Of a stretch of DNA of 64,000 bases, positions 43,344 through 51,800 are shown one piece after another. This DNA is from RGIG4097 sp964599875 (GTDB lineage: Bacteria; Bacillota; Clostridia; Christensenellales; CAG-917). Both the position numbers and the translations under genes were made by a program. The DNA lies in the NCBI GenBank assembly GCA_964599875.1, contig CAZRHE010000001.1, positions 68,822 through 132,821 on the forward strand, given 5' to 3'. Position 1 is the first letter of the stretch, and the number at the start of each line of letters is the position of its first letter. The notes below the pieces were generated by a model, which did no database searches, was not told where the DNA came from, and saw only the letters and a list, made by a program, of their open reading frames with translations.

Positions 43344-44377
43344 TTTTTCATCTCCTTTCTCACCGCCTCGAAAAGTCCCGTGAGATAGCACGCGCCCATC
43401 GCTCTGTCGAAAAGTCCGTAGCCGGGTTTTGCGTCCTCTCCCCACACGTTTCTTCCGTGGTCGGGACGGACATAGCCGTCGAATCCGTTTTCTTCAAGAG
43501 CCTTGACGATGCCGTACACGTCCACGTTTCCGCAGTCGGTTTGGTGTCCGTTTTCATAAAAATTTATTTCTCCGTCATACTTGAGTTGACGAAGGTGAGC
43601 AAAGTAAATTCTATCCGCGTACTTGCCCGCCATTTTAGGCAAGTCGTTGAATCTTCCCGCGCCGAGAGAGCCGGTGCAGAAAGTTATGCCGTTATGACGA
43701 TTCGGCACCGCCGCGAACAGTTTGTCGTAATCCTCCTCTTTCGAGATAATGCGAGGAAGTCCGAACATATCCCAAGGCGGGTCGTCGGGATGAATTGCCA
43801 TATTCACGTCCGCCTCGTCGCACGCAGGCATAATCGCGCGCAAGAAATACACGAGATTGTCGAACAGTTTTTCGTGCGTCATCCCTTCGTATTCGTTAAG
43901 GAGTGCGTTGAGTTCGTCCGCAGAATAACTCTCGTCCCAACCGGGCAGATGAAGATTTTTCGGGTCGAGCGCAAGCAATGCGTCGTGGTCGTACGCAAGA
44001 GAAGTCGCTCCGTCCGCATGTTTGAAATATAAATCCGTGCGGAGCCAGTCGAATACGGGCATAAAGTTATAGCATATGCACTTGACGCCGACCTTGCCGC
44101 AGTTGATTATATTCTGCTTGTACGCCTCGATATATTTGTCGCGCGTGGGCTTGCCGAGTTTGATATCCTCGTGCACGGGGACGGACTCTATGACTTCCAT
44201 ATCAAGTCCCGCGCCGTTTGCAAGGGACTTAAGTCTTTCGAGTTTTTCCATTTCCCACACCTCTCCGACGGGGACGTCGTACACGGCGGTAACCACCCCG
44301 CTCATACCTTGAATTTGTTTGATATGGTTCAGCGGAATACAATCCTTTTCGCCGTACCATCTGAAAGTCATTTTCAT
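43340..44377 (-). CDS. uxuA: Mannonate dehydratase
   Basis: A 345-residue TIM-barrel enzyme that dehydrates D-mannonate to 2-keto-3-deoxygluconate. It begins MKMTFRWYGEKD, with FRWYG typical of UxuA. Metal-site and active-site residues are in NMAIHPDDPP, TFCTGSLGA, FAHLRQ and VRPDHGR. The length is slightly below that of E. coli UxuA (394), as in Gram-positive forms. Its ATG overlaps the uxaC stop. Confidence 0.96.
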   Translation of the reverse strand: MKMTFRWYGEKDCIPLNHIKQIQGMSGVVTAVYDVPVGEVWEMEKLERLKSLANGAGLDMEVIESVPVHEDIKLGKPTRDKYIEAYKQNIINCGKVGVKCICYNFMPVFDWLRTDLYFKHADGATSLAYDHDALLALDPKNLHLPGWDESYSADELNALLNEYEGMTHEKLFDNLVYFLRAIMPACDEADVNMAIHPDDPPWDMFGLPRIISKEEDYDKLFAAVPNRHNGITFCTGSLGAGRFNDLPKMAGKYADRIYFAHLRQLKYDGEINFYENGHQTDCGNVDVYGIVKALEENGFDGYVRPDHGRNVWGEDAKPGYGLFDRAMGACYLTGLFEAVRKEMKK

Positions 44378-45567
44378 AAGCCAAGCACCTCTTTAACGTT
44401 GTAATAGGCAATATTTTTCGCAATTTGAATCGCGGCGTTTTCGTCGTATTCTCCGCCGTCCACCTTGTCTGCGATAAAGGACGAAAGTATGCGACGATAG
44501 AAGTCGAAACGCACGTATGAACTGAACGAACGGCTGTCCGTGAGCATGCCGAGATTGTTGCCGAGCACTGCGTATTCGGACACCGTTTCGAGTTGACGAC
44601 GAATACCCGCCGCCGTGTCGTTGAACCACCAAGCAGAGCCGACGAGCACGTTTCTGAATGCGCCTGAAATCGCACAAACGGCTCTTAAATACTCATCGTT
44701 GAGCGGATAAAGTACGATTTTGGGCAATCCGCCGAGTTTCGTATTCATCTTGTCGAGCAAAAGCGCAAGTTTATCCGTTTCGATTTTGCCGCGGAAAACG
44801 TCGAATCCGCTATCCCGTCCGATAGAGGCAAACGCAGTCGAATTGACGTTTCTGAAAGTGCCGAAATGCAGTTGCAAGACAACGTCGCGTTTATAACATT
44901 GTTCTATAAGCCACTCCGCGTTTTCGAGGTTATCGAAAGAGTCGAATCCGTGGTCTGCTATTTTGCAACCTTTCGATATAAAATAATCGAATCTCTCTTC
45001 GAGGGCCTTTTTATCCGTGCCGTCTAAAAAGCGCGCGTCGGGACGGAAAGTAGGACGGACTTTGACTCCGCCGAAATCTCCGTGCGATTCAAGAGAAGAA
45101 AACGGGTCGTCCGTCGTCGCGATATATTCAACCTTGAAATCCGAAAGCAGAGTGCCCACGGATATTCCTTTCAGTTTTTCGTTTGCTTTTTCCCATATGG
45201 ACTTTGCGCTGTCCGCGTTGAGCGGCTCGTGAATATCGAATATCGCGCTCAACTCCATATGCGTCCAATAATAAAGGGGATTCCCGACGAGCATGGGCAT
45301 AATCTCCGCATACTTCAAAAACTTTTCTTCGTAGGATTTTTCGCCCGTAATATATTCTTCGTCCACCCCACAAAGTCGCATCGCGCGCCACTTATAATGG
45401 TCGCCCGACAGCCACAACTCCCCGATATTTTCAAAGCGTTTATTTTCTTTGATTTGTTTTTCGTCGAGGTGACAGTGATAGTCGATTATAGGGAGCGCGG
45501 AAATTGCGGAATATATCCGCTTCGCCGTTTCTCCCGAAAGCAATAGATTTTCATCGAAAAATGCCAT
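44374..45567 (-). CDS. uxaC: Glucuronate isomerase, compact form
   Basis: A 397-residue uronate isomerase that converts D-glucuronate to D-fructuronate (and galacturonate to tagaturonate). Conserved motifs are IDYHCHL (28-34), GDHYKWRAMR, GNPLYYWTHMEL, TTDDPFSS, LQLHFG and LTDSRSF. Typical enzymes have about 465 residues; here two segments, one after the FRPD motif and one after DHGFDS, are shortened by about 70 residues in total while the active-site motifs remain. First gene of the seven-gene uronate operon. Confidence 0.94.
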   Translation of the reverse strand: MAFFDENLLLSGETAKRIYSAISALPIIDYHCHLDEKQIKENKRFENIGELWLSGDHYKWRAMRLCGVDEEYITGEKSYEEKFLKYAEIMPMLVGNPLYYWTHMELSAIFDIHEPLNADSAKSIWEKANEKLKGISVGTLLSDFKVEYIATTDDPFSSLESHGDFGGVKVRPTFRPDARFLDGTDKKALEERFDYFISKGCKIADHGFDSFDNLENAEWLIEQCYKRDVVLQLHFGTFRNVNSTAFASIGRDSGFDVFRGKIETDKLALLLDKMNTKLGGLPKIVLYPLNDEYLRAVCAISGAFRNVLVGSAWWFNDTAAGIRRQLETVSEYAVLGNNLGMLTDSRSFSSYVRFDFYRRILSSFIADKVDGGEYDENAAIQIAKNIAYYNVKEVLGL

Positions 45568-45591
45568 TATTATACCTCTTAATATATTTAT

Positions 45592-45620
45592 ATTGTATCA
45601 CTCAACATTTGTATAGTAAA
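45592..45620 (-). promoter_or_regulatory. promoter of the hexuronate operon
   Basis: TTTACT (45615-45620), 17 nt, TACAAT (45592-45597) on the minus strand, 25 nt before uxaC. The divergent araC-like gene starts 57 nt to the right, so both promoters share a short control region with repeated TTGC motifs (45630, 45642, 45651). Confidence 0.65.
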
Positions 45621-45676
45621 CCCCGATTTTTGCTATTTTACTTGCAAAAATTGCTGTATTGTAATATTATTGACTT

Positions 45677-46516
45677 ATGAGCGAAAATCAATTTATGACA
45701 AAAAAGACTTTCGAGGTCCGTCACCGCACGGATAAAGATTTCAAGACCGTGGAAATGCACTCTCACGATTTTTACGAAATCTACTTTTTTCTGAAAGGCT
45801 CGGCAAGTTACATAATCGAAGACTGCAAATATTCCTTGCGATTCGGAGATATCCTGCTCATTCCCCCCAACAAACTTCATCAACTCGACATAAAGGACTC
45901 GACGGAAACTTACGAAAGATACGTGCTGTGGATTGACGGCAAATATCTCAAAAAGATTTCCACTCAAAAAAGCAATCTCGGCACCTGCTTTATTAAGGCG
46001 ACCGAAAACGACGCCTATCTTATCCGCAACGACGTTTTGTCAGAAAAGATACGCAGACTTCTTGAAGGAGTGACCGCACCCCAAACGGACGCTTTCGGCG
46101 CAGACTTGGAGGCGGAAGAAAAAATCAAATCAATACTCTTAAACCTCGGCAGATTCTTTTTGCAAAACGACGGCAATCTCGGAGTCAGCGGAAAGACTAA
46201 TCCATGCGTTGCGAAAGCAATGGATTATATCTCGGAGCATATATCCGAAGACCTGTCTTTGGACGTGATTTCATCCGCTCTTTTTGTAAACAAGTATTAC
46301 TTTGCGCACGTATTCAAGGAAACGACCAACACTTCCCCGCACCGATACGTTTTGAAAAAACGGCTCGTCCTTTCAAAGCAACTGATAGAGCAAGGATTCC
46401 CCGTGACAGAAGTTTATATCAAATGCGGTTTTTCGGATTACACGCACTTTTTCAGGGCTTTCAAAAACGAATACGGCATAACCCCGAAACAATTCTACTC
46501 GATAATCAAACAATAA
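45677..46516 (+). CDS. AraC-family transcriptional regulator
   Basis: A 279-residue regulator. Residues 15-95 are a cupin sensor domain (MHSHDFYEIYFFLKGS, FGDILLIPPNKLHQ). Residues 180-278 are the two AraC helix-turn-helix motifs, ending with CGFSDYTHFFRAFKNEYGITPKQF. It is transcribed away from uxaC and is the obvious candidate activator of the uronate operon. No ribosome-binding site precedes either ATG (45677 or 45695), so the start is uncertain; a possible TTTACT-N17-TGTAAT promoter would give a very short leader. Confidence 0.92.
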   Translation: MSENQFMTKKTFEVRHRTDKDFKTVEMHSHDFYEIYFFLKGSASYIIEDCKYSLRFGDILLIPPNKLHQLDIKDSTETYERYVLWIDGKYLKKISTQKSNLGTCFIKATENDAYLIRNDVLSEKIRRLLEGVTAPQTDAFGADLEAEEKIKSILLNLGRFFLQNDGNLGVSGKTNPCVAKAMDYISEHISEDLSLDVISSALFVNKYYFAHVFKETTNTSPHRYVLKKRLVLSKQLIEQGFPVTEVYIKCGFSDYTHFFRAFKNEYGITPKQFYSIIKQ

Positions 46517-46528
46517 GGAAAACTTCAT

Positions 46529-46556
46529 AAAACGGCGTTTATAACGCCGTTTTGTG
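46529..46556. terminator. terminator after the araC-like gene
   Basis: AAAACGGCGTT and AACGCCGTTTT form a stem, followed by TGTGTT in the plus direction. Confidence 0.75.
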
Positions 46557-46621
46557 TTAATTAAATATCGATTTTGCAATCTACAATTTGTTTTATTTTG
46601 TTTGTTCTTCGCCTGAAAAGT

Positions 46622-46656
46622 AAAAAAAATAAAAGCCGCCGCAAGGGCGACTTTCT
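46622..46656 (-). terminator. terminator of the trmO operon
   Basis: On the minus strand GTCGCC, CTTGC loop, GGCGGC, then TTTTATTTTTTTT. Confidence 0.75.
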
Positions 46657-46669
46657 ATTTTTATTCGTC

Positions 46670-47338
46670 TTATTCGTCGTCGACGGAAAGCACCGTTAGG
46701 GTGTTTCCCCTCACTTGAAATCTTACGTTGAATCCCGCGAACTCGAATCCGTAAATTCTGTTTTCGTCGTTTTGATAAGACGGACGCGGGTCGTAGGACA
46801 ACACTTTCAAAAGGGTTTCTCTCTTGCTTTCGGGCAACGCTTCGAGGACGTAATCGTCCCCCAAAACAACGTCTAATACGTGTGCGTCCCCGTCAAAAGA
46901 ATAACCGCAAGTTGCGTCCGAGTGAATATCCGAATAAGGCACGTAAGGTTTCACGTCGTAAATGCCCGTGCCGTCCGCAAGGTCTGCACCCGAAACGCGC
47001 AGCACGACGCCGTGAGAAGCCGTCCTTTCAACGCCGAGGAGTTTGACGGACGACAAGCCTATCGGATTGGGACGATAGGGCGAGCGGGACGCAAACACGC
47101 CTACCCTGACGTTTCCGCCGAGGCGCGGAGGGCGAACGGTCGAATTCCACTCCTCTTTTTCGTTATCGAATTTCCATATAAGCCACAAATGCGAAAATCC
47201 CTCTATCCCGCGCAGTGCGTCGGGATTGCGAAATTCGGGCTCGAACACGACGACGGACTCCACTTCGGCAAGTCCGCTTTGACGCGGGATGCCGAATTTA
47301 GAGGTGTAGTCGTTGTGTATGGTTGCGATTATTTTCAT
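46670..47338 (-). CDS. trmO: TrmO (TsaA-like) tRNA t6A37 N6-methyltransferase
   Basis: A 222-residue protein of the TrmO family, which uses SAM to methylate t6A37 in tRNA. Family motifs are FGIPRQSGL (15-23), GFSHLWLIW, SPYRPNPIGLS and GTGIYDVKPYVPYSD. The C-terminal 60 residues match the second domain of the long form. It is coupled to the upstream phosphodiesterase gene by a 4-nt overlap, though the two functions are not obviously related. Confidence 0.93.
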   Translation of the reverse strand: MKIIATIHNDYTSKFGIPRQSGLAEVESVVVFEPEFRNPDALRGIEGFSHLWLIWKFDNEKEEWNSTVRPPRLGGNVRVGVFASRSPYRPNPIGLSSVKLLGVERTASHGVVLRVSGADLADGTGIYDVKPYVPYSDIHSDATCGYSFDGDAHVLDVVLGDDYVLEALPESKRETLLKVLSYDPRPSYQNDENRIYGFEFAGFNVRFQVRGNTLTVLSVDDE

Positions 47339-48381
47339 TTGGTTATAACTGCGTACGCGACTTCGGGATTGTCCGTAATGATTGCGTCCGCGCCGTTGTC
47401 GACGAGGCGTTTGACGTCGTCCGCGTCGTTAATCGTCCAATATTGCACCGCGATATCGTGCGCGTGTGCGTAGTCGCAAAACGCTTTCGTGCCGAGGTCG
47501 AAATAACCTTTGAGCCCTTGCGGAATTTGCAAGACGTCGAATTTGAAGTCCTTGTTATTGTTTCCGTAAAGGAAAGAGAAATAGAAATCCATGACTTCCA
47601 TAATGCTTGCGGAGCGAGTGAGGTCGGGATATTGCTTGTCGATATATCTCGTCACGTTGTCCTTAAAAGTGCCGACGATGACGTGGTCGGTGATGCCGTA
47701 TTGTTGCATTTTGGCATACAGGATATCCATGGCGCGCTCGCCGTCCTTGCCGCCGTTTTTGATTTCGATGATGTAGTTAAGGTCGGGACGGACGGAAGTG
47801 AGATAGGTCAAAATCTCGTCGAGAGAAAGGATTTTGACGTTTTCGGGGATTTGATCTCCGCGGAGTCCGCGATAAGGATAATTGCCGTTGATATCCTCGA
47901 AGTTTTCACCGAAATTGAGTTGTTTTAGTTCGGCAAGGGTTTTGTCGATTACTTCGACGTCGTCGTCACCGTAAAACTCGGTCGCGTTCGAAGTGCGGTT
48001 GACGGTGTCGTCGTGAAGAAGTACGAGTTGGTCGTCCGCGGTGATATGCAAGTCGAATTCCACGATATCCACGACGTAATCGGTTGCTTTCATACATTTT
48101 TCAAACGCCATCAAAGTTTCTTCGGGCGCAAGGTCGCCGCCCGCGCGGTGAGCGGAAATGTAGGTACGCTCGTCGAAAGTGATATATCTGTTATCCCCTT
48201 CGTAGACTTTGATTTCGTCCACTCTTGAGTAATCCCCCGTCAAAGGCAACGCAAGGAAGTTGACGAGCACGACTGCGATAATCAGGGACGTTATCGTCCA
48301 TTTTACGATTTTGTTGATTTTGTCTTTCTTTTCGAGGTAGGCGAGGAACTCCCCTACCGACATTGCGGAATAATCAGCCAT
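47335..48381 (-). CDS. Membrane-anchored glycerophosphodiester phosphodiesterase
   Basis: A 348-residue GDPD enzyme. A transmembrane anchor lies near residues 27-48. The catalytic domain has SAHRAGGDLAPEET (His and Glu), VEFDLHITADDQLVLLHDDTVNRTSN (Glu, Asp, His) and IEIKNG. The enzyme should face outward and hydrolyse glycerophosphodiesters from lipids or teichoic acid. The start at 48381 is set by GGAGAAG; the longer frame to 48432 has no such site. Confidence 0.92.
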   Translation of the reverse strand: MADYSAMSVGEFLAYLEKKDKINKIVKWTITSLIIAVVLVNFLALPLTGDYSRVDEIKVYEGDNRYITFDERTYISAHRAGGDLAPEETLMAFEKCMKATDYVVDIVEFDLHITADDQLVLLHDDTVNRTSNATEFYGDDDVEVIDKTLAELKQLNFGENFEDINGNYPYRGLRGDQIPENVKILSLDEILTYLTSVRPDLNYIIEIKNGGKDGERAMDILYAKMQQYGITDHVIVGTFKDNVTRYIDKQYPDLTRSASIMEVMDFYFSFLYGNNNKDFKFDVLQIPQGLKGYFDLGTKAFCDYAHAHDIAVQYWTINDADDVKRLVDNGADAIITDNPEVAYAVITK

Positions 48382-48429
48382 TTTCTTCTCCGTTATATAA
48401 TAATATTGACGCACGCACGTGCGAGCGAA

Positions 48430-48456
48430 CAAAAACCCCGACTGACGTCGGGATTT
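48430..48456 (-). terminator. terminator between the DUF218 and phosphodiesterase genes
   Basis: CCCGAC, GTCA, GTCGGGG, then TTTTTG on the minus strand, just after the DUF218 stop. Confidence 0.8.
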
Positions 48457-48459
48457 AAG

Positions 48460-48861
48460 TCAGGATTTAATCGTTCCCGCGACGTTCACTTTTGCATATC
48501 GTTTGAAGAGTTTGACGGGATTGAGCCACTTTCTCTCTATGTGATATGCGCTTGACAGCACGGTAACTTCGGTGACGCCGAGTTTTTCAAAGATTTGTCT
48601 GCAAAACTTTGCGTTTTCTTTGGTGGTCGTAGAGCGGTCCTCAACGACGATTTTACTCTCGTCGACGCCTTTTTCGAGCAACCACGCTTTCATAACCGAA
48701 CCTTCGGATTTGCCCGCTTTAGGATTTGCGATTCCGCCCGTGAGGACGAGGATATCGTAATCTTTCTCGACGTCGAGAGTTTTTTGCAGTCTGCCGCGAA
48801 GATAATCGCTTATAGACCCGTCGTCGTTCAATCTGTTGCCAAGAGTTACGAGAACTTTCAT
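48460..48861 (-). CDS. DUF218 (YdcF/ElyC-like) protein, short
   Basis: A 133-residue protein that is essentially the DUF218 core: VLVTLGNRLNDDGSISDYLRGRL at the start, LVLTGG near residue 40, EGSVMKAWL and the ST-rich STTTKENA near 78-85. There is no membrane segment, unlike ElyC. The family is linked to envelope and lipid-carrier metabolism but lacks a defined reaction. The gene lies 1 nt after the giant lipoprotein and ends at a terminator. Confidence 0.85.
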   Translation of the reverse strand: MKVLVTLGNRLNDDGSISDYLRGRLQKTLDVEKDYDILVLTGGIANPKAGKSEGSVMKAWLLEKGVDESKIVVEDRSTTTKENAKFCRQIFEKLGVTEVTVLSSAYHIERKWLNPVKLFKRYAKVNVAGTIKS

Positions 48862-48862
48862 A

Positions 48863-51800
48863 TTACGCCTTCTTTACGTACTTGACGACTTCGTAAGTCG
48901 CGCCGTCCACGGTGATTTCGGTCGCTTCTCCGTCGACCTCGTAAATTCCGAGGAATCCCGTATCCGTTACGGTTGCGGAAGAGATAACGTACACCACGTC
49001 GCGGTCGGAAGTTATTCCGCCTGCGTTTTCGGAGTTGTTTTCGCCTATCATCTTAATATTTTCCGCAACGTCCTTGCTCAAAACGTACACGGTTTTGAGT
49101 GCCGACGTATTCGCGAATGCGTCCGTGCCGAGTCCGGAATATTCGTCCTCGCTCACTTCGACGCTTGCAAGAGTTACGTTTTCGGGGATATAAGCGGTCG
49201 TGAGTTTCGAGCAGTCCGCAAACGCGCGGTTGCCGATATAAATCACGTTCTTCATTCCGCTGACCGCGGTAAGTTCGGAACAACCCTCGAACGCGCCGTT
49301 GCCGATGACTTTCACGGTTTCGGGAAGAACCACTCCGACAAGTGCGGTGCAACCTGCGAACGCGCCGTCGTCCACTTCGGTGAGTTTGGTCTTAGAGAGG
49401 TCGAGAGATGCAATCGCGGTACAACCGTAGAATGCATTCATTCCGATTTCTTCGAGTGCGACGGATGCGCTGAAATCGATGGTGTTGTCTTCGGTTTCGG
49501 TGACGAGTCCGAGAGAGGTACAACCGTAGAACGCTCTGTCGCCGATGGACTTGACCGCCGCCGAGAAGTGATTTGCGGGTGCGTAAATGTAGTCGTCGGA
49601 AACCTTGTACACGTAGGTGATCACGTCGTAATAAGACTTGCCCGTGCCGTAGAGGTTGCCAAGGTTGCCGTTGTAGGATTCAATCGTGTTGGGGAAGCAG
49701 ACTGCATCGTAATCCGTTGCGGTTGCAAACGCGCCTTCGTCGAATGCGGTGATGCTGTAAGTCTTCTTCATATCCGCCGTATCCGCATCCACGTATGCGG
49801 GGATGATGATAAGTCCGTCTATGACGCTGACGTTTGCATTGGAAATTATAGTCGCCTTGCCCGTTGCGTTTGCGGTGAGGTTATCGGGATTCTCGTAATT
49901 GGAGAAAGTGAACTTCTCGACGGACGTGGTAACCGAATCGCTTTCCTTATAGAATTTTACGTTTGCATTGAGTTCTTCGTCCGTGGAAAGATATGCTTTT
50001 GCATATTCGCGGAAATACTCGTTATCGGGGAGATTGATATCGCCCGTGACTGCAGAGAGTGCGTCGGGGGCAAGATAAACCTTTCTCGTCCATTCTTCGA
50101 CGAGGTCGCAACCGTCCGTGCCTTCTCCGTCGCGATAAATGGTTTCGGTGAATGCAACGGGGATATAAACGTTGAGGCTTGCTTTGACGACGCCGGTTAT
50201 GGTCACGTCGCCGACGTAATAGACGGTTTCTTCGGTTATTCTCAAAGAGTCGATGCCGATAGACGCGGTCTTGAGGTCGCCCTTATTGTCGAAAGAGCGG
50301 ACTTGTTTGAGCGCGGTGCAGCCCGAGAATGCGTCTTCCCCTATCCAAGTGACGGAATAAGGAATATAGACGTATTCGACTTTCTTATCGTTCTTGAACG
50401 CGTTGTTCGCGATGCCGACTATGGTATATTCTTCGACGTCTTTCGTTGCGCTTGCGTTATATTTGCCTTGGTCGTTGAGTTTGACTTTTGACGGAACCGC
50501 AACGGTCGCTTGGTGCGCGCTGCTTATTCCGACGATAACCGCCTCGTGATTTGCCGCAGAGGTAATCTTGTAAGTGAAGGTGTTTGCGTCGGTGTCGAGG
50601 GTGACGGAGTAAATGAAGGTCGAATATACGAGTCCTTTATCCGCCGTGCCGTAGACGACGCCCGCGGTATGATAACCGAGTTCAGTCGTATCGATATCGA
50701 TTTTCTTCGAGCCGTATTTGTTTTCCGCATCCGTTCTGCTGATGACGGTCACGTCTTGGAGAGTGACGACTTTTTCTTTTCCGTCGTCCATAACGACGAG
50801 GAATTTCGCCTCTTTATACTTCGACGTCGCGTCGCTGTTGACGGACAACGAGAATGCGGTTATAGGTTTGATAGATTTATTCTTGGGTTCGTCCACTCTG
50901 TATTCGAAAATCTTCGAATATTCCGCAAGACCTTGATAGTTGATCTTCACGGTCAAAGGTTTCTTGTCCCCGCGTTGAGGAGCGTAACCGCTACATTCGA
51001 TTTGTTCGTCGTCGAGAGCGAGTTTGCCGTCCGTTCCGTCAACGTACTTGAACGTAACGCCGAGTCCTTTCTTCGGGAGAGAGTTTTGAGTGGTGTAGAA
51101 AGTGGGTACGCCGATTTGTTCGACGCCGTTGTCGTCGGTGTGATAGAACTTAATTGTGGAATCGTCTATCGCCATAAAGACTTCGTAATTAAGAGTCGTG
51201 CTTACGACGTCGTAGTCCGCGCCGCTTGCATCGACGCCGCCGCCTATCGTGAAGGACAATGCGTGCACGCCTTTATCCCCTGCGTCGCTTGCGAAGATTA
51301 TGGATGCGATAGGAAGATTTTCCGTTCTTTCAACGCCGTCCGTTCTGCGCACGATTGCGCCGTCGACGAAGTTAAGTCCGTCTGCGGTGAGAAGTCCTTG
51401 CGCCGCCCAAGCGGTCGAGAAATCGATTGCGTTGCCGTCCGAGAGATACTTCACGGGAATTTCGCTCGAGAATCTTGCGGATTCGGTTGCAAGGCGTTTG
51501 ATTCTGTCCGCGTTGCCCGCCGCAAAGGTCTTCCAAGATTGGATAGAATCCTCGTCGCCCGCCGCGGACGTCGAAGTCATAATTCTGTCGTACGGCGTCT
51601 TGTAGAAGTAGAAGTTGAGGTTTGCGTTGACGATTTCTCCGTCCGAGCCCGAGAACGCGTTGTTTTCGATATACGGGAACGCAAGGTCGGTGTCTATGAA
51701 ACTAATCGCCTTGAGGGTGGTCACTCCGTAGAACGCCTCGGTTTCGATGATTTCGAGAGCGGAATCGACGGGGATGATGATATTCGTGATTTTCGCGTTG

